A DNA stretch of 64,000 nucleotides from an uncultured Flavobacteriaceae bacterium (GTDB lineage Bacteria > Bacteroidota > Bacteroidia > Flavobacteriales > Flavobacteriaceae): the NCBI GenBank assembly GCA_947500525.1, contig CANMSH010000007.1, positions 1-64,000 on the forward strand, given 5' to 3'. The notes beneath the pieces are model-generated. The model had not been told where the DNA came from and did not search any database. It saw nothing but the letters and a program-made list of their open reading frames with translations. The position numbers and the translations under genes were made by a program. Within the stretch, counting starts at the first letter, position 1; the number at the start of each line of letters is the position of its first letter. Of this stretch, positions 9,235-19,551 are shown piece after piece.

Positions 9235-12200
9235 ATGATAAAAGATTACTTAACTTCAATGAGTAGAAAAAAAAGTTATTCTTTAAAGGGAAAATCTATA
9301 AACTTATTTTTCTTAGCTACAATTCTTTTTGCTACACAATCAATTACTAGTCAATCAATTCCGGCTTCTGATGGGGGTTCACCATGTTCGACATGTGCTC
9401 CTACTGGTTGGAACGTTGTACTTGGTACTCCTGACATCTCTGATCGTAATGAAGCAGCAACTTCTTTTACGATAGGTGGAGGAACTCCATGGGATGCAGC
9501 TCCTTTACCACTGCCTCCAAATGGGCATACAGACTGGATATCTTTAAGGGATTTAGGTGCTTCAGGTACAGAAGAAGTTGTTGGTACTACGATGACAGGT
9601 TTGGTAATAGGTTCGGAATATGAAGTTAGAGTGTATAGTTTAAGTGCCACAGGAGTATACTCTCCAGCGTTTAATGATTCTTTTACTTATCAAGTTGGTG
9701 CGAATCCAATTATAACAGTTAGTCCAATTACTCAAAATGTTTGGGGGACAAGTCGTTTTAGATTTATAGCGACGGCGACAACAGAAACTTTATCTTTAAG
9801 ACCAGGTAGCAATGCTGCTGCGGGTTTTGATGAATCAGTTCAAATATCGGTAACCTTAAATGCAATTTCACTCGTGTCTGCAAGCCAGGAGATTGATCTG
9901 TTAGGAAACTTTATTTCAATTGTTGGAGATGGTACGAATGCGCCCAGTACAGCAGACAATACAAATTTTGGACCAGTAACATCAGGTTCATCATTAGAGC
10001 AATTTTTCACTATTGAAAATTTAGGAGCTTTAGATTTAAATTTGGGAGCAATAACGTCTTCCAATCCGTTATTCACAATTACTACTCTACCTTCATCTCC
10101 AGTTGCACCTGGAGGCTCAACGGTTGTTGGGATTACGTATAATTCACCGGTGACTCCAGGAGTTAATACATCAATTATTACAATTCCAAATAATGATCCA
10201 GATGAAAGTTCTTATGTAATAAATATTCAAGCTGAGACACCAGGTCCACCACCAGAAATTGATGTTCAAGGAAATACTATTTCAATTGCTGGTGACGGTA
10301 CGAATGTGCCAGTAGAAATTGATAGAACAAATTTTGGTGATATTGCAATAAATACAAGTTCTTCGGAACGATTTTTTACGATTACAAATACTGGCTCAGG
10401 AGACTTAAATCTAGGAGCATTAACATCTTCTAATCCCTTATTTGTAGTTACGACATTTCCTTCTACTCCGATACCAGTTGGTGGTTCAGCTACTATTGGA
10501 GTTACGTTTAATGCTCCGGCAACTACTGGTGTTAATACAGCTACGTTATCACTTGATAATAATGATTTAGATGAGAATCCGTATGTATTTAATATTAGTG
10601 CTACAGCTGTTGGAGATAGTGATACCGATGGAATACCTGACTCTCGTGATTTAGACGATGACAATGATGGAATTTCAGATGTGGCAGAAGGAGAGGGAGA
10701 TGCCGATGGTGATGGTATTATTAACAGGCTAGATTTAGATGCTGACAATGATGGTATTGCAGATGTAGTTGAAAACGGTAATTTAGATGCTAATAATGAT
10801 GGTAGAATAGATGGCTTTGTTGATCTCGATAATAATGGATTTCACGATTTAGTACAAAACCTCGAATTGCATACACAAGATAATGCCGCGAGTACAATTA
10901 CTGAAGTTGACGGCGTTGGGTCTTGGAATCCGATTACCGCGTCTATAACTTCAGATGCTTCGAGTTCTATAGATGGTGATTTCGCGCTAAGAATTCAATC
11001 GACTAACTCGAGTAATTTCGAAAGAGCTGAATTTGTCTTTCCAGTTGTAAATGGTACAAATTATACCATCCGTATTTGGGCAAGACAGGGTATATCTGTT
11101 GAAGGAGCTCAAAGATTTGCGAACTGGGTTGGTTTTGTTCCTTTTGCGAGTGTTCCGGTAACGACTCCGTTCTTTCAAGAGTATGTTTTTAATGTTACTG
11201 CAAATATTACAGGAAATGCGATCATAAGAGCTTATAGTGCAGCCTTTGTTACTTCTTTAGAGGATGAATTATTCATCGATAAAATTACAATACAAGAAGA
11301 CGAAGTATTACAAGATACAGATGGAGATTCAATTCCTGACTATCTAGATTTAGATTCGGATAATGATGGTTGCTTTGATGCAATTGAAGGAGCGGGAACT
11401 TTTTCGTTTGTAGATATAGATCTAAACGGAGAACTGTTAGCAGCATCTGATGCAAATGGAGTTCCTGGAGGTACTTTACAAGCTTCAACTTCTGATGTTT
11501 TAGATAGTACTATAGTGAGCGCAGTATGTGATCCTGATGGAGATGGTGTTTCCTACGCTGTGGATCCTGATAACGATAACGACGGTATTTTAGACGTATT
11601 CGAGGGTACGACTGATACTGATGGAGATGGTTTAATAAATAGTCTAGATTTAGATAGTGATAATGATGGTATTTTAGATGTTGTTGAATTTGGAGGTGTG
11701 GATGCAGATGGTAATGGTATTCTTGACGGATTTACAGATTTAGATAATAGTGGTGTTGATGATACTATTGAAAACCCTGATTTACACCCTCAAGATAATG
11801 CAGCGAGCACGTTGACAGAAGTTAATAGTATTGGTTCTTGGTCTCCAATTACCGCAACCATGACTACAGACGCTTCAACGTCCGTTGATGGTGGTTTTTC
11901 TCTAAGAATACAATCTACCAATTCAAGTAATTTTGAAAGAGCAGAATTGAGTTTTCCTGTTACTAACGGTACTCAGTATACAATTAAAATATGGGCGAGA
12001 CAAGGAATTTCGGTTGATGGTGTACAACGATTTACCAATTGGGTTGGTTTTGTGACAAGCCCAATAGTTCCGGTAACTTCCACCCAGTGGACCGAATATG
12101 AATTTAATGTTACTGCGAACATAACAGGAAATGCAATAATTAGAGCCTACAGTGCGGCATTTACAACATCAGTTGCCGATGAATTATTTATTGACCGAGT

Positions 12201-15200
12201 TTCGATAAGAGAAACTCTTGTTCAAACTTTACCAAATAATGATACTGATGCTTTTGCAGATTATATAGATTTAGACAGTGATAATGATGGTATTCCTGAT
12301 AATATTGAAGCTCAAACAACTTTAGGGTTCGTGCCAGCTTCAGGGTCTTATGACGCTAGAGGAATAGATACTGCGTATCCAAATGGTTTGACACCAGTTA
12401 ATACTGATGGAGCAGCGGATAATCCAGATTATTTAGATTTGGATAGTGATGACGAAGGAGCAGATGATACTGTTGAAGCTGGTCTTACATTATCTGGTTC
12501 AGTTGGTAACAATGGATTAGACGATTCATTTGATAATGGAGATGATTTTGTAGATGTCAATGGTAATTTTGATGATACACAGGCCGACAATTTTCCAGAT
12601 ACTGATAACGATGTAAATTTTTCTGGTGGTGATGTAGATTATAGAGATGATTTTGATAATCCTGATTATGACGCAGATTCAGTTCCTGATATTGGCGATT
12701 TAGACGATGATAATGATGGAGTTTTAGATGTTGATGAGTCAGGAGGGTTAGATCCAAGTCTTGATGCTGATGGAGATAATATTCCTTTTTACTTAGACGA
12801 TAATGATGCCGATGATACTATAGGAAATGACAACGGAGTTATTGAGCCTGGATTTGATTTTGATGGAGACGGTGTTCCAAATCATTTAGATTTGGATAGT
12901 GATAATGATGGATTGTCTGATGTGACCGAAGCATTGGGTACAGATGCTGATGGAGATGGAATATTAGATGGTTTTGTGGATGGGGATGGAGACGGATTGA
13001 ATGATCTTGTTGATAATGTTGATAGTGGTTCTGGTGCCGGAGAAGTAACTTCAGGTACTCCTTTAATTGATCCAAATTCAGATGGAGATCCGCTTTCAGA
13101 TAGGCTAGACCTAGATAGTGATAATGATGGTATTACCGATGTAATTGAGGCTGGAGGTCTTGATGCCGACGGTAATGGTATTATAGACGGTTTTTCAGAT
13201 GTTGGGCCAGTTAACGGTTGGGATGATGCAACCCAATTAACGCCATTGGCAGATACTGATACTGATGGAGATACAGTTCCAGATAGAAGAGATATAGATA
13301 GTGATAATGATGGTATTACCGATGCAACCGAGCTAGGAAGTTTAGACGTAAATGGAGATGGAGAAGTTGATACATTTGCAGATGCAAATACAAATGGTTT
13401 AGATGATGCGGTTGAAGGTGTTGTTTTTGCACCTATAAATACGGATGCAGCTGCGGGTGACGTTTTACCTAATTATTTAGACTTAGATTCAGACGGTGAT
13501 GGTATTTCAGATATCATCGAAGCCGGAGGAGTCGATATAAATGGAGATGGTCAGGTAGATTATCCAACTGCGGGTGATCCAACAAGCATGACCGACGTAA
13601 ATAGAAATGGATTAACAGATGATCCAGTAGTTGATACAGATAGTAATGGCGTGGCTGACTTAGGAATTGATGCAGGAACCGCTATTCCTTTACCAAATAC
13701 CGATAGTGGAAGCGACACTTTACCAGATTATCTCGATATAGATGCCGATGGTGATGGTATCGTTGATAATATCGAATCACAAGTTTCATTGATTGGTCCA
13801 GGTGGATATAGATCACCAACAGGTGTTGATACTGATGGTGATGGAATTGATGATGCATACGATGTTGATAACGCAGGAGATATAGTTCCAGAAGATACTG
13901 ATGGAGATTTAATTCCAGATTATATAGACACCAATTCTGACGGTGATTCTGAAGATGACCTCTTAGAAGGATGGGATGTTAATAATGATGGCGATACTGC
14001 TGATGCAGGAGAACGTTCTCCAAATGGAACAGATAGTGATAATGATGGTTTAGATAATGGATTTGATGACGTACCAGGAGGATGGGACGTTACAAATGGT
14101 GGTCAGAATGCAAGTGTTTTTCCGGATAATGATATTCCTGGTGGAGAACCAAACTGGAGAGAACCTCTAGATATAGATTGGGATAATGATGGTGTAGACG
14201 ATATAGCAGATTTAGATACAGATAATGATGGTATACCAGACACTGATGAATCAGGAGGTTTAAATCCAAATGCAGACGGTGATGCAGATGGTATTCCACT
14301 ATACTTAGATGATGATGATACCGATGGAGCTGTGGGTGATACCGATGGCATTGAAGCTGGATTTGATACCGATGGAGATGGCGTGCCAAATCATCAAGAT
14401 TTAGACAGCGATAATGATGGTATTTATGATATTGTTGAATCAGGTCAATTAAACGGTACAACTATAGTTGATGCTAATAACGATGGTATATTAGACGCAG
14501 CATCTCCTACGAGTGTAGGCTCAAACGGATTATTAGATTTAATAGAAAGTGCACCAGATAGTGGAACGTTGGGAATTGCGACAGCAGACTCAGATACAGA
14601 TGGTATTCCAGATTCAAATGAAATTAACGCAGATAATGATGGATGTAATGATGTGTTAGAAGCTGGTTTTACTGATACTGATGGTAATGGATTATTGGGT
14701 ACTGGAGATATTGGTACTGGTTTGACAGTTGACGTAAATGGTGTTGTAACAAGTGGTACAGATGGTTATACCGCCCCTGCGGATGGAGATACAAATGGAG
14801 TGTTCGATTTTCAAGAGATGGGACAAGCGGTAATGCTAACCTCTCAACCAATGAATCAAACGATCATCATTAATGCGAATGCTAATTTTGACGTTACAGG
14901 TACAGCGGCCGTATATCAGTGGCAAGAAAGTACTGATAATGGTGTTACTTGGACAAATATAACTGACGGTGGTACGAACCCAACATATGCTGGAGCTACA
15001 ACCAATACCTTGTCTTTAACAATGGTACCGGCCTCTTTTGGCGGTAACCAGTACAGAGTAATCTTGTCTTCACCGGCTTTTGCATGTGATAGTAATATTA
15101 CTTCTGATGAAGTTGTGTTGAACTTATTTTCTGATAACGACGGAGATGGAACCCCTGATTTTTCGGATTTAGATGATGATAATGATGGTATTCCAGATAC

Positions 15201-18200
15201 TGATGAATCTGGTGGTTTGAATCCAAATGCAGATGTAGATGGCGATGGTATTCCCGCGTACTTAGATGATAACGATAATGATGGAGCAATAGGAGATACC
15301 GATGGAATTGAAGCTGGTTTTGATGGTGATAATGATGGCGTTCCTAATCATTTAGATTTAGATAGCGATAATGATGGTATTTATGATGTTGTAGAATCAG
15401 GCCAATTAAATGGAACGACTATAATAGACGCGGATACTAATGGTATTTTAGATGGAGCTCCAGGATTATTCGGAGCGAATGGTTTATTGGATACTCTCGA
15501 AGATGCTCCTGATAGCGGAGTATTAAATTCGGCTACTGCCGATTCAGATACTGATGGTATTCCAGATTCTAACGAGCTAAATGCTGATAATGATGGGTGT
15601 TCTGATGTGCTCGAAGCAGGCTTTACAGATAGTGATGGTAGTGGAAGACTTGGGAGTGATACAGGCTTAACGGTTGATGCAAACGGTGTTGTGAATACTC
15701 CCGGTTTAGTAGATGGATATACCACTCCGTTGGATGGTGACTCAAATGGTACGTTTGATTTTCAGGAAGTTGGAGCTGCGGTTACATTGACTGATCAACC
15801 AATGGATCAAACAATAACAATTAACTCAAATGCTAATTTTGATGTTACTGGAACTGCTCCAACATTTCAATGGCAAGAAAGTACAGATAGTGGTGTTACA
15901 TGGAGTAATATTACGAATGGTGGAACAGCCCCAACATATGCAGGAGCAACAACAGATGCCTTAACATTAACATTCGTTCCAGCTTCATTTAGTGGAAATC
16001 AATATCGTGTAATTTTATCATCTCCGGCGTTCGCCTGTGATGGAAATATTACTTCAAATCCAGCAACTTTAATAGTTCAAGCAGATTTTGACGGTGATGG
16101 TATTGGTGATCCTGTAGACTTAGATGACGATAATGACGGTATTCCTGATTTAGTTGAATTAAACGGCTTAGATCCTTTGGCTGATGTTGATGGAGATGGT
16201 GTGCCAGCTTATTTGGATGATAATGACAATAATATTTCAGTTGGTAATGCGGATGGTTTAGTTGAAACTGCCTTTGATCTTGACGGAGATGGAGATCCTA
16301 ACCATTTAGATTTAGATGCCGATGGAGATGGAATATACGATGTGAATGAAAGCGGCCTAACCGATCTTGATGCGGATAACGATGGAGATATTGATGGAGT
16401 TCCGGGCGATTTTGGAGCAAATGGATTGTTTGACGCTATTGAAGATAATGATACGGCAGGTGCAGTAATAAACTTCACTCCTTTGGATAGTGATAATGAT
16501 GGAATTATCAATGTTCTAGATACCGACGATGATGGTGATGGAGTAGACACAGCATCAGAAAATCCTGACCCCAACGGTGACGGAGACCCTTCTGATGGTC
16601 AAGACACAGATGGTGACGGGGTTGATGATTATCTAGATATTGATGATGATAACGACGGTATTTTAACTGCAACTGAAGGCACGACAAATAGTGATGGTGA
16701 TAGTTTCCCGAACTATCTAGATCAAGATTCTGATGGAGATGGTATTGCAGATAATGTGGAGGCACAATCTACGGCGGGTTATATTACTCCAGATGGAGTA
16801 GATACTGATGGTGATGGTCTTGATGACGCATATGACAATTTTGATGACCTTACGGTGAATGACCCTGATAATAATGGTGGTACTACGAATGGTATCCAAC
16901 CAATAGATTCTGACTCAGGAATCGTAGGAGCTGATGGTAATCCAGATTATATCGATAATGATAGTGATGGTGATAATGTACCTGATAGTATTGAAGGACA
17001 TGACCTAGACAACGATGGGATTCAAGATAATTTCCCAACAACTGATGTTGATAATGATGGCCTAAATGATGCGTATGATGGAGATACCTCAGGGTTTGGA
17101 GATCCAAATGGACTTATTGTAACTACAGATCCATCTACAGATTTACCTGATACAGATGGTACCGAAGATGTGAATTACAGAGATATAGATGATGATGGAG
17201 ATGGTATACATACTAGATTTGAAGATTTAGATGGAAATGGAGATTTTGCAAATGATGATACAGATGGAGATGGTATTCCGAATTATTTAGATAGTGATGA
17301 TGATGGTGATGGTATAGCTACAGCAGATGAGAATCCTGATCCAAATGGCGATGGTAACCCTTCAGACGCGCAGGATATAGATAGTGATGGTATTCCAGAC
17401 TATTTAGATGATGATGATGATAATGATGGCATTGCTACAATTGATGAAGATATAGATGGTGACGGTGATCCAACGAATGATGATTCAGACGGAGATGGAA
17501 GACCAAATTACCTAGATATAGATGATGATAATGATGGTATTATGACTTTAGTTGAAGGTGATGATGATCAAGATGGGGATACGTTCCCTAATTATTTAGA
17601 TCAAGATGCTGATGCTGATGGTATTCCAGATAATGTAGAAGGACAAACAACTGCAGGCTATACAAATCCTTTAGGAACGGATAGTGATAATGATGGTTTA
17701 GACGATGCATATGATAATGATATTGATGGTACAAACGGTCTTGATAATTTTGGTATTGGAAATGGTATTCAACCAGTAAATACAGATGGTGCTGATAATG
17801 ATGATTATTTAGACGAAGATTCTGATAATGATAATGTTCCAGATTCGGTTGAAGGTCATGACTATAGTGATCCTTTAAATGTTATAGGTTCACCTAATGG
17901 AGAAGCAGATGTGTTACCGTCTAATCAAGATATTGATAATGATGGTTTAGATGATGCCTATGACGGAGATACGACAGGTTTTGGAGACCCTAATGGATTA
18001 AATGTAGGTACAGACCCGGCATTAGACTTGCCGAATAGAGACCAAGCTTTGTTTGACTTTTTCGGAGGGCCAAATGATAATTTCTCTCCAATCACTCCTG
18101 ATGCTGAAGTAGATTATAGAGATACAGATGACGACGGTGATGGTAGATTGACATCTTCTCTTGATGAAGATAGAGATGGCGATGGAGATCCAAGAAATGA

Positions 18201-18564
18201 CAATTGTAATGGGCCGCCAGATAACAATACACCAAATTACTTAGATCCAATTGATTGTGAAAGAGTTCCTTCTGGGTTCTCGCCAAACGATGATGGTAAT
18301 AACGACACCTTTATCATTCCGGCACTTGATCAATCACCTAATTTCACGATGGAGGTCTATGATCGATGGGGTAATGTAGTTTATGAGTATAATAATAATG
18401 GTAGAACAGGCGCTGAAATTCAATGGTGGGATGGTTTCTCAACAGGATCAAGAACTATTGGAAAAGGTAATAAAGTTCCAGTGGGCACCTATTTCTATAT
18501 AATTAACTTCAATAATACGGCAAGAACACCTTCAAAGTCTGGGTGGGTATATGTAAATTATTGA
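9235..18564 (+). CDS. Giant (3109-residue) multidomain surface protein, T9SS type B cargo
   Basis: A hydrophobic N-terminal segment ending near ATQSITSQS acts as signal peptide; an alternative ATG at 9259 would shorten its charged part. Domains in order: an N-terminal beta-rich domain (residues 40-215), two choice-of-anchor D/ASPM-like domains (about 220-336 and 342-460), thrombospondin type 3 repeats, two carbohydrate-binding-like domains (about 542-689 and 849-994, sharing NGTxYTIxIWARQGIS), a very long thrombospondin type 3 region, two Ig-like domains (about 1866-1965 and 2186-2282, sharing YQWQESTD or FQWQESTD), more DxDxDG repeats, and a C-terminal type B sorting domain from VPSGFSPNDDGNND to GWVYVNY. 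The hundreds of Asp residues predict strong calcium binding and a stiff rod. It should be exported by T9SS with the help of the PorP/SprF protein that follows. Ligand unknown. Confidence 0.93.
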   Translation: MIKDYLTSMSRKKSYSLKGKSINLFFLATILFATQSITSQSIPASDGGSPCSTCAPTGWNVVLGTPDISDRNEAATSFTIGGGTPWDAAPLPLPPNGHTDWISLRDLGASGTEEVVGTTMTGLVIGSEYEVRVYSLSATGVYSPAFNDSFTYQVGANPIITVSPITQNVWGTSRFRFIATATTETLSLRPGSNAAAGFDESVQISVTLNAISLVSASQEIDLLGNFISIVGDGTNAPSTADNTNFGPVTSGSSLEQFFTIENLGALDLNLGAITSSNPLFTITTLPSSPVAPGGSTVVGITYNSPVTPGVNTSIITIPNNDPDESSYVINIQAETPGPPPEIDVQGNTISIAGDGTNVPVEIDRTNFGDIAINTSSSERFFTITNTGSGDLNLGALTSSNPLFVVTTFPSTPIPVGGSATIGVTFNAPATTGVNTATLSLDNNDLDENPYVFNISATAVGDSDTDGIPDSRDLDDDNDGISDVAEGEGDADGDGIINRLDLDADNDGIADVVENGNLDANNDGRIDGFVDLDNNGFHDLVQNLELHTQDNAASTITEVDGVGSWNPITASITSDASSSIDGDFALRIQSTNSSNFERAEFVFPVVNGTNYTIRIWARQGISVEGAQRFANWVGFVPFASVPVTTPFFQEYVFNVTANITGNAIIRAYSAAFVTSLEDELFIDKITIQEDEVLQDTDGDSIPDYLDLDSDNDGCFDAIEGAGTFSFVDIDLNGELLAASDANGVPGGTLQASTSDVLDSTIVSAVCDPDGDGVSYAVDPDNDNDGILDVFEGTTDTDGDGLINSLDLDSDNDGILDVVEFGGVDADGNGILDGFTDLDNSGVDDTIENPDLHPQDNAASTLTEVNSIGSWSPITATMTTDASTSVDGGFSLRIQSTNSSNFERAELSFPVTNGTQYTIKIWARQGISVDGVQRFTNWVGFVTSPIVPVTSTQWTEYEFNVTANITGNAIIRAYSAAFTTSVADELFIDRVSIRETLVQTLPNNDTDAFADYIDLDSDNDGIPDNIEAQTTLGFVPASGSYDARGIDTAYPNGLTPVNTDGAADNPDYLDLDSDDEGADDTVEAGLTLSGSVGNNGLDDSFDNGDDFVDVNGNFDDTQADNFPDTDNDVNFSGGDVDYRDDFDNPDYDADSVPDIGDLDDDNDGVLDVDESGGLDPSLDADGDNIPFYLDDNDADDTIGNDNGVIEPGFDFDGDGVPNHLDLDSDNDGLSDVTEALGTDADGDGILDGFVDGDGDGLNDLVDNVDSGSGAGEVTSGTPLIDPNSDGDPLSDRLDLDSDNDGITDVIEAGGLDADGNGIIDGFSDVGPVNGWDDATQLTPLADTDTDGDTVPDRRDIDSDNDGITDATELGSLDVNGDGEVDTFADANTNGLDDAVEGVVFAPINTDAAAGDVLPNYLDLDSDGDGISDIIEAGGVDINGDGQVDYPTAGDPTSMTDVNRNGLTDDPVVDTDSNGVADLGIDAGTAIPLPNTDSGSDTLPDYLDIDADGDGIVDNIESQVSLIGPGGYRSPTGVDTDGDGIDDAYDVDNAGDIVPEDTDGDLIPDYIDTNSDGDSEDDLLEGWDVNNDGDTADAGERSPNGTDSDNDGLDNGFDDVPGGWDVTNGGQNASVFPDNDIPGGEPNWREPLDIDWDNDGVDDIADLDTDNDGIPDTDESGGLNPNADGDADGIPLYLDDDDTDGAVGDTDGIEAGFDTDGDGVPNHQDLDSDNDGIYDIVESGQLNGTTIVDANNDGILDAASPTSVGSNGLLDLIESAPDSGTLGIATADSDTDGIPDSNEINADNDGCNDVLEAGFTDTDGNGLLGTGDIGTGLTVDVNGVVTSGTDGYTAPADGDTNGVFDFQEMGQAVMLTSQPMNQTIIINANANFDVTGTAAVYQWQESTDNGVTWTNITDGGTNPTYAGATTNTLSLTMVPASFGGNQYRVILSSPAFACDSNITSDEVVLNLFSDNDGDGTPDFSDLDDDNDGIPDTDESGGLNPNADVDGDGIPAYLDDNDNDGAIGDTDGIEAGFDGDNDGVPNHLDLDSDNDGIYDVVESGQLNGTTIIDADTNGILDGAPGLFGANGLLDTLEDAPDSGVLNSATADSDTDGIPDSNELNADNDGCSDVLEAGFTDSDGSGRLGSDTGLTVDANGVVNTPGLVDGYTTPLDGDSNGTFDFQEVGAAVTLTDQPMDQTITINSNANFDVTGTAPTFQWQESTDSGVTWSNITNGGTAPTYAGATTDALTLTFVPASFSGNQYRVILSSPAFACDGNITSNPATLIVQADFDGDGIGDPVDLDDDNDGIPDLVELNGLDPLADVDGDGVPAYLDDNDNNISVGNADGLVETAFDLDGDGDPNHLDLDADGDGIYDVNESGLTDLDADNDGDIDGVPGDFGANGLFDAIEDNDTAGAVINFTPLDSDNDGIINVLDTDDDGDGVDTASENPDPNGDGDPSDGQDTDGDGVDDYLDIDDDNDGILTATEGTTNSDGDSFPNYLDQDSDGDGIADNVEAQSTAGYITPDGVDTDGDGLDDAYDNFDDLTVNDPDNNGGTTNGIQPIDSDSGIVGADGNPDYIDNDSDGDNVPDSIEGHDLDNDGIQDNFPTTDVDNDGLNDAYDGDTSGFGDPNGLIVTTDPSTDLPDTDGTEDVNYRDIDDDGDGIHTRFEDLDGNGDFANDDTDGDGIPNYLDSDDDGDGIATADENPDPNGDGNPSDAQDIDSDGIPDYLDDDDDNDGIATIDEDIDGDGDPTNDDSDGDGRPNYLDIDDDNDGIMTLVEGDDDQDGDTFPNYLDQDADADGIPDNVEGQTTAGYTNPLGTDSDNDGLDDAYDNDIDGTNGLDNFGIGNGIQPVNTDGADNDDYLDEDSDNDNVPDSVEGHDYSDPLNVIGSPNGEADVLPSNQDIDNDGLDDAYDGDTTGFGDPNGLNVGTDPALDLPNRDQALFDFFGGPNDNFSPITPDAEVDYRDTDDDGDGRLTSSLDEDRDGDGDPRNDNCNGPPDNNTPNYLDPIDCERVPSGFSPNDDGNNDTFIIPALDQSPNFTMEVYDRWGNVVYEYNNNGRTGAEIQWWDGFSTGSRTIGKGNKVPVGTYFYIINFNNTARTPSKSGWVYVNY
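14205..16080 (+). repeat. Internal duplication of about 950 bp in the giant adhesin
   Basis: Two consecutive blocks, about 14205-15120 and 15165-16080, encode the same series: DTDESGGLNPNAD, YLDD, GIEAGFD, a VESGQLNGTTI segment, DSDTDGIPDSNE, then an Ig-like domain with NANFDVTGTA and YRVILSSPAFACD. The protein is highly similar, but the DNA has many silent differences, so this duplication is older than the porP conversion. Confidence 0.8.
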
Positions 18565-18610
18565 TCAATAGATAAGAAGAAAATTCGTTTTAACAATATA
18601 AAGTACAATT

Positions 18611-19534
18611 ATGAGAATTACATCATTAGTTTTACTGTTACTACTAAGCTTTATTTCCATCGAGGGATATAGTCAGCAGGATCCACAGTATACGCAATAT
18701 ATGTACAATATGAATGTTGTGAATCCGGCATATGCGGGGTCACGCGGTACGTTAAGTATAGGTGTTTTGGGACGTACCCAATGGGTTGGTATAGATGGAG
18801 CTCCAAATACAGCTACGTTATCTATCCATGCTCCCGTGGGTCGAAATTTAGGGGCTGGCTTTTCGGTAATTGCGGATGAGATAGGTCCAGTAAAGGAGCA
18901 GAATATTTATGCAGATATATCGTATACAATTTCTACATCAGAGGAAGGGAGATTGGCTTTTGGATTAAAGGGAGGAGTTACATTGTTTAATGCGAATTTA
19001 GTAGATATAGAGTTACCTCAGAATGATATAGATGATTTGTTTGGGGAGAATTTGAGTAGAACGTTTCCTAATGTAGGAGCAGGAGCTTATTATTACAATG
19101 AGCGTTTTTATGCAGGATTGTCAGTTCCCAATATTTTACAGACGGTACATTTTGAGAAGGGTGGTAATTTTATTACACGTGCCGCAGAGGAGACACACTT
19201 CTTTTTTACCAGTGGGTATGTTTTTGATTTGTCAGATAATTTAAAGTTCAAGCCCTCTACGATGGTTAAGGCCGTATCTGGAGCTCCTTTATCTGTAGAT
19301 GTTTCGGCTAATTTTTTGATGAATGATCGCTTAGAGTTAGGGTTGAATTACCGATTAGATGATTCTATAGGAGCGTTGATTAATTTTGGAGTGACGCCGA
19401 GTTTACGTATTGGCTATGCGTATGATTATACGACGACTAATTTAGGTAATTTCAATAGTGGCACCCATGAGGCCTTTTTACTATGGGATATAGATTTCTC
19501 AAAGAAGAACTTAAAATCACCTAGATTTTTCTAG
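18611..19534 (+). CDS. PorP/SprF family type IX secretion system membrane protein (copy 2)
   Basis: This 307-residue outer-membrane beta-barrel follows the giant adhesin by 46 nt. Its signal peptide (MRITSLVLLLLLSFISIEGYSQ) differs from that of copy 1, but the mature protein is identical. By analogy with SprF and SprB it should help export or display the adjacent type B cargo. Because mature copies are identical, the two modules can hardly be told apart by their PorP, and one PorP could serve both cargo proteins. The same strong GAG preference for glutamate is seen. Confidence 0.93.
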   Translation: MRITSLVLLLLLSFISIEGYSQQDPQYTQYMYNMNVVNPAYAGSRGTLSIGVLGRTQWVGIDGAPNTATLSIHAPVGRNLGAGFSVIADEIGPVKEQNIYADISYTISTSEEGRLAFGLKGGVTLFNANLVDIELPQNDIDDLFGENLSRTFPNVGAGAYYYNERFYAGLSVPNILQTVHFEKGGNFITRAAEETHFFFTSGYVFDLSDNLKFKPSTMVKAVSGAPLSVDVSANFLMNDRLELGLNYRLDDSIGALINFGVTPSLRIGYAYDYTTTNLGNFNSGTHEAFLLWDIDFSKKNLKSPRFF

Positions 19535-19537
19535 AAA
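18668..19537 (+). repeat. Long direct repeat, copy 2 (mature porP)
   Basis: This is the partner of 5590-6459: same length, no gaps, two silent mismatches up to the stop codon. Sequence outside these borders, including the signal-peptide codons and the downstream spacer, is unrelated between copies. Confidence 0.95.
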
Positions 19538-19551
19538 AAGAAAAGCAAATT

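Noticed and set aside
10266-10748. Long open frame on the minus strand inside the giant adhesin (and similar ones at 3318-3704, 14090-14461, 16209-16574)
   Set aside because: They are shadows of Asp-, Gly- and Asn-rich repeats, whose codons rarely make stops on the other strand. The products are low-complexity and match no family.
5590-19537. Near-identical 870-bp copies considered as insertion sequences
   Set aside because: They encode a PorP/SprF protein, have no terminal inverted repeats or target duplications, and end exactly at the stop codon.
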